This document shows, piece by piece, positions 1 through 5,899 of a stretch of DNA of 12,575 nt (positions are counted from its first letter, which is position 1; each line of letters begins with the position of its first letter). Source of the stretch: an uncultured Sulfurimonas sp. GTDB lineage: Bacteria > Campylobacterota > Campylobacteria > Campylobacterales > Sulfurimonadaceae. Below the pieces are notes generated by a model. That model saw only the letters and a program-made list of their open reading frames with translations, had not been told where the DNA came from and did not search any database. The stretch lies in assembly GCA_937914675.1 (NCBI GenBank), contig CALDOC010000242.1, positions 1 to 12,575 on the forward strand, in the 5' to 3' direction. The position numbers were made by a program, and so were the translations under genes.

Positions 1-678
1 TTTTATATCTTCAAGCGTGTCTCTAGCCGTTCCAATAAATTCGACTTCGCAGCCAAGTTCCTCCGCTCGGAGGAGGAGGGTGGGCGTGTTCGTATTGTAA
101 AGTTGATACTCTTCGAGTTGCTCAAAGTGCATTTTTAGCTCATTGCCGGAGGCGAAAAGCGCCACGCGAGGTTTTTTGCGCACCTTTACGTGAGTGACGC
201 CTTGAGAGGCCAATAGCGTGATTTTATGAGCGTTGAGTCTATCCCCATGGAAGAGAATTATTTCATCTTTTTTTATATCTTCGCCACTGAGTCTAATATG
301 TTTGGAGAGCACTAGGTTGTCAGGTAGTTTCACTCCGCCCTCGCAAGGAGTCGTATCTTCCATGGGAACCACGCACTGCGTTCCAAACGGTATGCGAGCG
401 CCCGTCATGATTTTTATGGCGTTGGACGCGTGAAGCTCTTCACTAGAATCGTCTCCGGCAAAAATGGTGTGCGACACTTGCACGGATTGGCCGCTATCTT
501 CCACTTTTACGGCGTACCCATCCATGGCGGAGTTGTCGTAGGGTGGCAGATTATGCGTGGCTATGACGTCTTGGGCTAAAATATATCCCACGGCGTTTTC
601 AATCGCGATGATTTTCATTGATTTTGGTTTTACGTTTGTGTAGATTAACTCTAGCGCTTGCTCGACTGTAACTGACAT
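1..678 (-). CDS. moeA: Molybdopterin molybdenumtransferase MoeA, N-terminal part (cut by window edge)
   Basis: MoeA inserts molybdate into adenylylated molybdopterin in the cytoplasm, the last common step of molybdenum cofactor synthesis. I translated the minus strand from ATG at 678-676; it is open for 226 codons to the window edge. Family hallmarks are PPYDNSAMDGYA (residues 45-56), KIMTGARIPFG (89-99), the molybdate/nucleotide-site segment SGNEL (177-181) and YNTNTP (194-199). The family is usually about 400 residues, so roughly the C-terminal 45% lies outside the window. The start is supported by GAGG at 690-687, eight bases upstream, and by the normal MoeA N-terminus (VEQALELI). The gene is divergent from the diguanylate cyclase. 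Its presence implies molybdoenzymes such as nitrate reductase or formate dehydrogenase in this organism; that part is inference. Confidence 0.95.
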   Translation of the reverse strand, partial: MSVTVEQALELIYTNVKPKSMKIIAIENAVGYILAQDVIATHNLPPYDNSAMDGYAVKVEDSGQSVQVSHTIFAGDDSSEELHASNAIKIMTGARIPFGTQCVVPMEDTTPCEGGVKLPDNLVLSKHIRLSGEDIKKDEIILFHGDRLNAHKITLLASQGVTHVKVRKKPRVALFASGNELKMHFEQLEEYQLYNTNTPTLLLRAEELGCEVEFIGTARDTLEDIK

Positions 679-706
679 TTGGCGTACCTCTTTGTTTAAT
701 GCTTGC

Positions 707-712
707 ATTATA
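707..712 (-). promoter_or_regulatory. Probable moeA -10 box
   Basis: On the minus strand this reads TATAAT, 28 bases upstream of the moeA ATG, and the GAGG ribosome-binding site lies between them. No convincing -35 hexamer sits at the expected distance. That is common in Campylobacterota, where sigma-70 promoters often rely on the -10 box alone. Confidence 0.5.
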
Positions 713-740
713 ATATTATTTGCTTAACAGAGTTCTTGAA

Positions 741-751
741 TTCCATTGGAA
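741..751. repeat. Perfect 11-bp inverted repeat in the moeA/diguanylate cyclase intergenic region
   Basis: TTCCA-T-TGGAA is a perfect dyad centred on 746. CTTG (735-738) and CAAG (757-760) flank it as a looser outer pair. It lies about 46 bases upstream of the predicted moeA transcription start, a distance typical of an activator site. An operator function is inference; one short dyad in AT-rich DNA could be chance. Confidence 0.3.
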
Positions 752-826
752 AGTTGCAAGTAAGATTGGCGTAGCTGTGTATAATTGTCAAAAATTTCAT
801 CTATTATTAACATTATTTATATATTT

Positions 827-855
827 TTGACTACAAACAAACTTTAGAGTATAAT
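827..855 (+). promoter_or_regulatory. Near-consensus sigma-70 promoter of the diguanylate cyclase gene
   Basis: TTGACT (827-832) and TATAAT (850-855) are separated by exactly 17 bases, so the pair matches consensus at 11 of 12 positions. The predicted start near 862 leaves a leader of about 24 bases with a weak purine-rich site (AAGAAAG) before the ATG at 886. It is the best two-box promoter in the window. Confidence 0.75.
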
Positions 856-885
856 TACTTTTTCAAATATAACAAGAAAGATGGC

Positions 886-2445
886 ATGCCAAAAAAAATA
901 AATACTAAGCTCTTCATTACTTTTATCTTTTACATGTTAATTGGAATTGCGGGAGCGTACATAATCGGCTTAATCGATAAGCAAAGAAAAGATTACGCGC
1001 TTGAAGTTCAGAGTAAATTCATAGAGTCGAAATATCAAACAAATTATCAAAATTTTAAAGTCATGACGAACGAGTTTAGAATTATGTACCAAAACAATGA
1101 AAAATTGATAAGTTTGCTTTTTAGAGCCAACGACGCCAATGAACAAGAAGCCGTAGGCATAAGAAAAGCGATTTACAATCTCATAATAAAAAATTATAAA
1201 CATTTAAACGAGATAGGAATTTCTCATGTGCATTTCTATCTCAAAAACAATAAAAGCTTTTTGAGCATGTACAAACCGGAAAAAGATTGTAAAAGTCTTT
1301 TGAAGTTGGATAAAGACATCATTAGGACAAATACCTTTAACCCTATGCAAGAGGGTTTTAAACTCTCTAAACTAACAAATGGAATAACCTTCGCCTACCC
1401 ATTGTTTGACCAATACAACCAATACATCGCTGGCATAGAGATAACGTTTTCCACAAAACAGCTTATAGATAACATATTGGATGAATTTTCATACGACGCG
1501 CATATTTTAATATCAAAAAACGCGGTCAAAAACACTATTATAGAAGAAGAGTTGCAGAATAATTATGAAGAGAGCTGGGAATCGGATGAATACATACTTG
1601 AAACTAGAACGCACAAACAACAAAGGCTTACAAATCTTTATCACACGCTAGAGAGTGAAAAACTTCAAAACAAGATTAAAACTAAACTGTTAACAAAAGA
1701 ACTCTATTCAATCCATGCGTCGCATGAATACACAAACGTCATCATGACTTTTTTGCCATTAAACAACAACGTAACGAAAGCCAACGACGTCTATTTGGTG
1801 GTATACGCGCAATCAAATTATTTGAGAGAATTAATTAGGGAAAATAAATATCTTCTTATACTGTTTTTCTCTTTTTTAATATTGATGTTTTTGTCCACGT
1901 CTTACATATTAAGGAGTAGAGACAAGTTTGAAAAATTAGCGCTATTTGACAATGTGACGAAATTGCCAAATAGAAGTCTATTCTTGATAGAACTGCAAAA
2001 GGAGATGCAAAGAGCCCAGAGGCATCAGACTAAAATAGCTCTTTTGTTTATAGATTTGGATGGCTTCAAAGCCGTAAACGACACTTATGGTCATCAAGTA
2101 GGAGACGACTTGTTGAAATTTTGCGCGAACTCTTTTAGCTCAGACGTAAGAAAAAGCGATACCGTCGCTCGAATAGGTGGAGATGAATTTGTAATCATAT
2201 TAACGGCTCTTAAAGATATTGGCGAATCGGTGACGATAGCGCAAAAGCTTATAGACAATATAAATAAGACTATCAATATAAAAAAACATAAGATACGCAT
2301 TGGAGCCAGCATAGGTATTTCCATATATCCAGATCATGGACTCGAGGAAACAGTACTGGTAAAAATAGCCGACAATATGATGTATCAGTCAAAAAATAGC
2401 GGTAAAAACAGAGTTACGCTATTTTCAAACGATAGCGTCGGCTAA
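886..2445 (+). CDS. Membrane diguanylate cyclase with periplasmic Cache-type sensor domain
   Basis: The predicted enzyme condenses two GTP into cyclic di-GMP in response to a periplasmic signal. Layout over 519 residues: transmembrane helix about 9-30; extracytoplasmic sensor about 31-320; second helix 322-342; GGDEF domain from about 350 to the end. The sensor contains a stretch like the double-Cache dCache_3 family (KSFLSMYKP at 123-131, the FAYPLFDQY region at 169-177 and the IAGIEITFS strand). The cyclase domain has DNVTKLPNR (355-363), DLDGF, an intact GGDEF signature (431-435) and a product-inhibition I-site RKSD (422-425) exactly five residues upstream. It therefore looks catalytically active and feedback-inhibited. 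No EAL, HD-GYP or HAMP domain is visible. The ATG at 886 is preferred because the ATG at 881 is in another frame and stops after six codons. The ligand is unknown. Confidence 0.92.
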   Translation: MPKKINTKLFITFIFYMLIGIAGAYIIGLIDKQRKDYALEVQSKFIESKYQTNYQNFKVMTNEFRIMYQNNEKLISLLFRANDANEQEAVGIRKAIYNLIIKNYKHLNEIGISHVHFYLKNNKSFLSMYKPEKDCKSLLKLDKDIIRTNTFNPMQEGFKLSKLTNGITFAYPLFDQYNQYIAGIEITFSTKQLIDNILDEFSYDAHILISKNAVKNTIIEEELQNNYEESWESDEYILETRTHKQQRLTNLYHTLESEKLQNKIKTKLLTKELYSIHASHEYTNVIMTFLPLNNNVTKANDVYLVVYAQSNYLRELIRENKYLLILFFSFLILMFLSTSYILRSRDKFEKLALFDNVTKLPNRSLFLIELQKEMQRAQRHQTKIALLFIDLDGFKAVNDTYGHQVGDDLLKFCANSFSSDVRKSDTVARIGGDEFVIILTALKDIGESVTIAQKLIDNINKTINIKKHKIRIGASIGISIYPDHGLEETVLVKIADNMMYQSKNSGKNRVTLFSNDSVG

Positions 2446-2463
2446 ACTTAATGGAACATATAT

Positions 2464-2469
2464 TATAAT
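2464..2469 (+). promoter_or_regulatory. -10 box very close to the start of the small membrane protein gene
   Basis: TATAAT ends six bases before the ATG at 2476, so a start site six or seven bases downstream would fall on or next to the A of the start codon. No Shine-Dalgarno-like sequence fits between them. This suggests a leaderless transcript, by inference only. Confidence 0.45.
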
Positions 2470-2475
2470 TTCGGC

Positions 2476-2889
2476 ATGAATGAAATGTATAATATGGGTT
2501 TATCAATCCACAGCGTTGGCGAAGTTTTTTTATTGGGCGTGATATTTCTAAATATTTTTTTATTAAGAGCTTCAAAGTCTTTAAAAAAATACAAACGCCT
2601 CATGAGCGTAGTTTTAGTTCCTTTAACGGCGACAACCATTGGGGTGGCTATATTTACAGGCGTTATTATGATGGCGGCAAAGCATTTAGAGTTTACCCTA
2701 GAAAATATCGTGATGATTCTAATCTCTCTTGTATTGATTTTTTTAGAAGTAAAACGCATAAAAAGTTTAAAGAGTATGAATGAAAATAAAGAGAGATCTT
2801 TAGAGGCGTACAAAGGTTTTGGGCTAAAGTTGCTTTACGCCGAAATAGCGCTTGTATCTCTTATATCAGTATGGATGTGGCTCATTTGA
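2476..2889 (+). CDS. Small four-helix inner-membrane protein of unknown function
   Basis: I do not recognise a family. The 137-residue product is strongly hydrophobic, with four likely membrane segments: about 12-32, 42-68, 75-94 and 115-137. The short loops are basic (KSLKKYKR near 34-41, KRIKSLKS near 92-99), and the positive-inside rule would put both on the cytoplasmic side. No catalytic or metal-binding motif stands out; the only histidines are at about 12 and 70. The start at 2476 lacks a ribosome-binding site, and ATGs at 2485 and 2494 are in-frame alternatives. The 3' end overlaps the start of rsmE, so the two are probably co-transcribed and translationally coupled. Whether this protein has any link to ribosome modification cannot be told from the sequence. 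That it is a real gene is supported by the tight packing and clean membrane topology. Confidence 0.75.
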   Translation: MNEMYNMGLSIHSVGEVFLLGVIFLNIFLLRASKSLKKYKRLMSVVLVPLTATTIGVAIFTGVIMMAAKHLEFTLENIVMILISLVLIFLEVKRIKSLKSMNENKERSLEAYKGFGLKLLYAEIALVSLISVWMWLI

Positions 2890-3557
2890 TATATGTTTTG
2901 GATGAAAACGCCGGACAAGAGAGAGTTATTCTAAAGGGTGAATTGCATAAATATCTTGTAAAAGCGCTGCGCCATGAAGTAGGCGATGAATTAGAATTTA
3001 GAAACAAAGAAAATATAAAAATTCTTTACTTCTATAAAATAACAGCCGTGGACGCTAGAACTTTAGAAATCCGACTTATCTCTTCATGCGAGAAAGAGGT
3101 AAACGCGAGTAAAGAACTACACGTCGCTTGGTGCGTAATAGATACAAAGTCCATAGAAAAAGTCTTACCGTCTCTCAATGAGATCGGAGTGGGTAAAATC
3201 TCTTTTATTTATTGTGATAGAAGTCAAAAGAATTTCAAACTCGATTTTAAAAGGTTTGAGAGAATTTTGGAGGCTTCCATGCAACAGTGCGGCAGAACCT
3301 CTTACATTGAGTTTGACGTTTATAAAAATCTAGCGGATTTTATGGTAAAGTTTCCCGATACGAAGGTATTTGATTTTACGGATAACGTTTTGAGTGGAGA
3401 GAGTGACTTTAAAAGAGTTCTCATAGGATGCGAGGGTGGTTTTTCATCTCATGAAAAAGAATTTTTAAAGAGTAAAGAAGTTTTTAGATTGAACACTCCT
3501 TTGGTTCTTCGCTCTGAAAGCGCCGTTGTCGCAATCGCGAGTAAGATTTTGCTGTAG
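2871..3557 (+). CDS. rsmE: 16S rRNA (uracil1498-N3)-methyltransferase RsmE
   Basis: RsmE is a SPOUT-fold enzyme that uses S-adenosylmethionine to make m3U1498 in helix 44 of 16S rRNA, near the decoding site of the assembled 30S subunit. The 228-residue length fits the family. An N-terminal PUA-like RNA-binding region (about 7-72) is followed by the SPOUT domain with RSQ (117-119), EASMQQCGR (134-142), IGCEGGFS (185-192; usually IGPEGG, so Cys replaces Pro here) and the knot-forming LRSESAV (213-219). The gene overlaps the preceding membrane protein gene by 19 bases if the ATG at 2871 is used. A TTG at 2886 is an in-frame alternative that would give a four-base TTGA overlap and a shorter, more typical N-terminus. 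Neither has a strong ribosome-binding site, so coupling to upstream translation is likely. Confidence 0.93.
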   Translation: MDVAHLIYVLDENAGQERVILKGELHKYLVKALRHEVGDELEFRNKENIKILYFYKITAVDARTLEIRLISSCEKEVNASKELHVAWCVIDTKSIEKVLPSLNEIGVGKISFIYCDRSQKNFKLDFKRFERILEASMQQCGRTSYIEFDVYKNLADFMVKFPDTKVFDFTDNVLSGESDFKRVLIGCEGGFSSHEKEFLKSKEVFRLNTPLVLRSESAVVAIASKILL

Positions 3558-3581
3558 ATTTCATTTTAAGAAAATTTTAGA

Positions 3582-3587
3582 TACAAT
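3582..3587 (+). promoter_or_regulatory. Probable rpmE -10 box
   Basis: TACAAT lies 25 bases past the rsmE stop, behind a T/A-rich stretch and without a clear -35. A start near 3594 would give rpmE a leader of about 77 bases, long for this window. Confidence 0.5.
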
Positions 3588-3599
3588 TCCATTTCGAAA

Positions 3600-3644
3600 A
3601 ATCCGCCCCCATACGGATTCAAAAAATATATAGACGTACGTATG
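3600..3644 (+). promoter_or_regulatory. rpmE leader with two mutually exclusive stems (candidate ribosomal-protein leader)
   Basis: Stem A pairs AATCCG (3600-3605) with CGGATT (3614-3619) around a C-rich loop. Stem B pairs CATACG (3610-3615) with CGTATG (3639-3644). Both need bases 3614-3615, so only one can form at a time. Neither stem covers the ribosome-binding site. Autoregulation by L31 is known for rpmE in other bacteria through different leader structures; applying it here is speculation. Confidence 0.3.
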
Positions 3645-3670
3645 CAAATCGTGTGTCAAAAGGCAAAAAA

Positions 3671-3871
3671 ATGAAAAAAAACCTTCACCCTAATTTAGTA
3701 ACTTGCTCAGTAACTTGCGCTTGTGGTAACAGCTTTGAGACAAAATCTCAAAAAGACGCAATGAGAATTGACATTTGCAACGAATGTCACCCATTCTTCA
3801 CTGGTTCTGAGCGTATGGTAGACACTGCTGGACGCATTGAGAAGTTTAACGCGCGTTACGCTAAAAAATAG
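3671..3871 (+). CDS. rpmE: 50S ribosomal protein L31, zinc-binding type
   Basis: L31 (bL31) is a small protein of the 50S subunit that bridges to the 30S head. The 66 residues match the family along their whole length, from KKNLHPNLV to the C-terminal FNARYAKK. Cysteines at 16, 18, 36 and 39 are in the places used by the zinc-binding (C+) form, so this is the zinc-containing paralogue, not the zinc-independent RpmE2 type. The start is ATG 3671, supported by AAAAGG at 3657-3662 and the invariant MKK-HP N-terminus. A GTG-initiated six-codon extension from 3653 is open but does not fit the family. The rpmE stop lies 12 bases before rsmI and in the same frame. Confidence 0.97.
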   Translation: MKKNLHPNLVTCSVTCACGNSFETKSQKDAMRIDICNECHPFFTGSERMVDTAGRIEKFNARYAKK

Positions 3872-3883
3872 TCAAGAACTTTC

Positions 3884-4699
3884 TTGCTTAGTCTTGTTCC
3901 GACTCCGATTGGAAACATAGGCGACGTTTCACTTAGAAGTATTGAACTTCTACGTGAAGCCGACATACTCCTTTGCGAAGACACTCGCTTTACCAAAAAA
4001 CTCATCCACATTTTAAAAGAACGCTACAGCGCAGTTTTTAAAGAAAATCAAGAATTTATCTCTCTACACTCTCATAACGAATCAGAATTTATAGCCAAGT
4101 TGGAAGTCTCCTTTTTTGACAAAGAGATTGTTTACGTTAGCGACGCGGGAATGCCCGGCATAAGCGACCCCGGTCAAGCTCTTGTATCGTACTGCATAGA
4201 AAATTCCATAAAATATGACGTTCTGCCCGGCGCCAACGCAGTCTTAACAGCTTTTGTCGCGAGTGGCTTTGTGGAGACTCAGATGCTTTTCTTTGGATTT
4301 TTAGATCATAAGGGAACTTCTCGCAGCGTAGGTTTGCAAAAAGCGCTTCATAACGGGTTTACCACGATTTTATACGAATCTCCCCATCGCTTGGAAAAAT
4401 TACTTTTAGAGATACAAGACGAAGAGCCTAAAAGAGAGATATTTTTAGCCAAAGAGCTTACAAAAAAATATCAAAAATATTTCAGAGGCACCGCCACTGA
4501 AGCTTTAAAAGAGCTAGATGGCAATTTTCGAGGCGAGTGGGTGGTGGTCATAAGCTCTGGCGAGGCGCAAGCCGATTCCGCGATAACTCAAAAAGACATA
4601 TTGGAATTGGACTTACCTAAAAAAATTCAGGCTAAACTCATTAGTAAAATAACCGGTGAAAATACAAAAGCTTGTTATCAAAGATTATTAACGTTATAA
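3884..4699 (+). CDS. rsmI: 16S rRNA (cytidine1402-2'-O)-methyltransferase RsmI
   Basis: RsmI 2'-O-methylates C1402 of 16S rRNA, which contacts the P-site codon; RsmH adds the N4 methyl on the same base. The 271 residues show the tetrapyrrole-methylase-like fold: VPTPIGN (5-11), CEDTR (31-35), SDAGMPGISDPG (86-97), an ESPHRL helix, AKELTKKYQ and a final RGEWVVVIS strand, then a short C-terminal helical domain. The protein is a little shorter than the E. coli enzyme (286). The start is TTG at 3884. It is forced, because the rpmE stop TAG (3869-3871) is in the same frame and no ATG or GTG occurs between them. Only a weak AAGA precedes it, so translation may depend on ribosomes finishing rpmE. 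Confidence 0.96.
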   Translation: MLSLVPTPIGNIGDVSLRSIELLREADILLCEDTRFTKKLIHILKERYSAVFKENQEFISLHSHNESEFIAKLEVSFFDKEIVYVSDAGMPGISDPGQALVSYCIENSIKYDVLPGANAVLTAFVASGFVETQMLFFGFLDHKGTSRSVGLQKALHNGFTTILYESPHRLEKLLLEIQDEEPKREIFLAKELTKKYQKYFRGTATEALKELDGNFRGEWVVVISSGEAQADSAITQKDILELDLPKKIQAKLISKITGENTKACYQRLLTL

Positions 4700-4700
4700 T
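4672..4700 (+). promoter_or_regulatory. Promoter of the PAS protein gene overlapping the rsmI stop
   Basis: TTGTTA (4672-4677) and TATAAT (4695-4700) are 17 bases apart, and the -10 box contains the rsmI TAA. A start near 4707 gives a 23-base leader carrying AAGGA (4719-4723) six bases before the ATG. The PAS gene can therefore be expressed separately from the ribosomal block. Confidence 0.6.
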
Positions 4701-4729
4701 TATCAAAATCCAATAGATAAGGAATTGTA

Positions 4730-5146
4730 ATGGCTGAAATCTTTAAAGATAAAACCAGCGACGAGTGGTTTTTTTCCGAAGATAGTTATATTTTGAGTGA
4801 AACCGATTCGAGAGGTTTTATACTTTACGCCAATGACTTATTTTGTAGCATGGCTGGATACTCGATGGATGAGTTAATCGGTCAGCCACACAATATTGTT
4901 AGACACCCAGATATGCCAAGAATCGCATTTGCGGGATTATGGAACGATATTCAATCAAAGGGTTTTTGGACTGGGATAGTAAAAAATCGTCGAAAAGACG
5001 GCGGGTATTATTGGGTGGACGCGACCGCGTTGAGAAAAACGCATAGTGACGGCACTGTGACCTATCTTTCCATTAGAAGAGTCCCAAGCAGAAGCGCAGT
5101 TAAATCTTGTGTCACTCTTTATGCGGAGTTAAAAAGTAAAGAGTAG
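4730..5146 (+). CDS. Stand-alone Aer-type PAS domain protein (CetB-like)
   Basis: A single PAS domain fills most of this 138-residue cytoplasmic protein. It closely resembles the FAD-binding PAS domain of the E. coli aerotaxis receptor Aer: Asn35 in the YAND motif, GQPHNIVRHPDMP (51-63), WTGIVKNRRKDGG (80-92) and YYWVDA (93-98). These include the Arg-His-Pro-Asp region that lines the flavin site in Aer. No transmembrane, HAMP, kinase, GGDEF or chemoreceptor signalling region follows, so the output must pass through a partner. In Campylobacter jejuni the comparable lone PAS protein CetB works with the separate membrane signaller CetA in energy taxis; no CetA-like gene is present in this window. 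Redox or oxygen sensing is therefore likely, but the partner is unknown. Start ATG 4730 has a good ribosome-binding site. Confidence 0.88.
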   Translation: MAEIFKDKTSDEWFFSEDSYILSETDSRGFILYANDLFCSMAGYSMDELIGQPHNIVRHPDMPRIAFAGLWNDIQSKGFWTGIVKNRRKDGGYYWVDATALRKTHSDGTVTYLSIRRVPSRSAVKSCVTLYAELKSKE

Positions 5147-5199
5147 TCTTTTTTCGTTTAAATTGCCCTAAAATTTTTACTAACTAACGCATATGGCAC

Positions 5200-5215
5200 T
5201 TTTTTTAGATAAAAT
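5200..5215 (+). promoter_or_regulatory. T-tract and -10 box immediately before the RlmB-like gene
   Basis: A run of seven T (5200-5206) precedes TAAAAT (5210-5215), the usual Campylobacterota layout. The box ends six bases before the ATG at 5222, the same spacing as at 2464-2476. A transcript starting here would have almost no leader. Confidence 0.45.
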
Positions 5216-5221
5216 GCTGTC

Positions 5222-5899
5222 ATGTTAATTTATGCAAAACAACCAATTTATTACCTTATAAACAAATACCCAAATAAAATTAAGACTCTCTATTTAGCTA
5301 AAGAGCTGGAAAAAAAAGAGTACTCTCGTCTTATGAAAATGGGCTTTGAAATCAAACGCATTCCTAATGAAGCCGCGCAAAAAATGTGTAAAAACGCAAA
5401 TCATCAAGGAATTTTAGCCGAGGTTGACGATTGTCAGCTTCAACCCTATAATTTTTTCTTTGAGAAAAAATTTATTTTAGTGCTTTCTGGAGTGACCGAC
5501 GTTGGGAATATCGGCGCGATAGTTAGAAGCGCTTACGCTTTGGGCGTGGACGCAATCGTTGCTTGTGGCGTGAAAACTTTACCACTAGACACAATTACTC
5601 GAACGAGCACCGGTACGCTATTTGATATGCCATTCGCCATAGAAAACAACGTTCATGACGTCTTAAACGATTTTAAAACATCGGGCTTTACAATTTACGG
5701 CGCAGACATGAATGGCATGGACATTCGCGAAACTCATATAGAAAAGAAAAAAGTTTTGGTGTTGGGCAGCGAAGGCGAAGGTCTCACTTCTCGCGTCATT
5801 TCTAAGCTTGATTGCGCGCTAAGCATAAAAATGTCTCATGAATTCGACTCATTAAACGTGAGTGTCGCGGCGGCTATTTTGATGGACAGGATGAGATAA
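5222..5899 (+). CDS. rlmB: RlmB/TrmH-family 23S rRNA (guanosine2251-2'-O)-methyltransferase
   Basis: This SPOUT methyltransferase is expected to 2'-O-methylate G2251 in the P loop of 23S rRNA, which pairs with the CCA end of P-site tRNA. An N-terminal L30e-like substrate-binding part (1-about 75, ending in HQGILAEV) is followed by the trefoil-knot domain. Its three family motifs are clear: NIGAIVRSA (96-104, with the catalytic Arg), LGSEGEGL (181-188) and SLNVSVAAAI (210-219). The length of 225 is near the usual 240. The ATG at 5222 matches the family N-terminus (IYAKQPIYYLI) but has no ribosome-binding site. The stop overlaps the next ATG as TAATG. A tRNA-specific TrmH is an alternative; the L30e-like N-domain favours RlmB. 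Confidence 0.87.
   Translation: MLIYAKQPIYYLINKYPNKIKTLYLAKELEKKEYSRLMKMGFEIKRIPNEAAQKMCKNANHQGILAEVDDCQLQPYNFFFEKKFILVLSGVTDVGNIGAIVRSAYALGVDAIVACGVKTLPLDTITRTSTGTLFDMPFAIENNVHDVLNDFKTSGFTIYGADMNGMDIRETHIEKKKVLVLGSEGEGLTSRVISKLDCALSIKMSHEFDSLNVSVAAAILMDRMR

Noticed and set aside
233..433. 66-codon open frame on the plus strand
   Set aside because: It lies wholly antisense to moeA, has no ribosome-binding site and no recognisable protein features.
780..785. Second TATAAT on the plus strand in the divergent region
   Set aside because: It has no -35 or extended -10 at the right spacing, and the promoter at 827-855 is much better.
2463..2813. 116-codon open frame on the minus strand
   Set aside because: It is antisense to the four-helix membrane protein, which has clean membrane topology and fits the operon. 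The hydrophobicity of the antisense product is a by-product of the coding strand.
3561..3578. Possible terminator after rsmE (ATTTT-AAG-AAAAT)
   Set aside because: The stem is only A-T pairs and could be chance in such AT-rich DNA.
3634..3641. ACGTACGT palindrome in the rpmE leader as an operator
   Set aside because: It is downstream of the predicted start and overlaps a possible RNA stem; an eight-base palindrome alone is weak evidence.
3653..3670. GTG-initiated extension of rpmE
   Set aside because: The invariant L31 N-terminus starts at ATG 3671, and AAAAGG just upstream is its ribosome-binding site, which the extension would bury.
5128..5156. Possible terminator after the PAS gene (AAAGA-GTAG-TCTTT plus T run)
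   Set aside because: The five-base stem has a single G-C pair and overlaps the stop codon, too weak to call.
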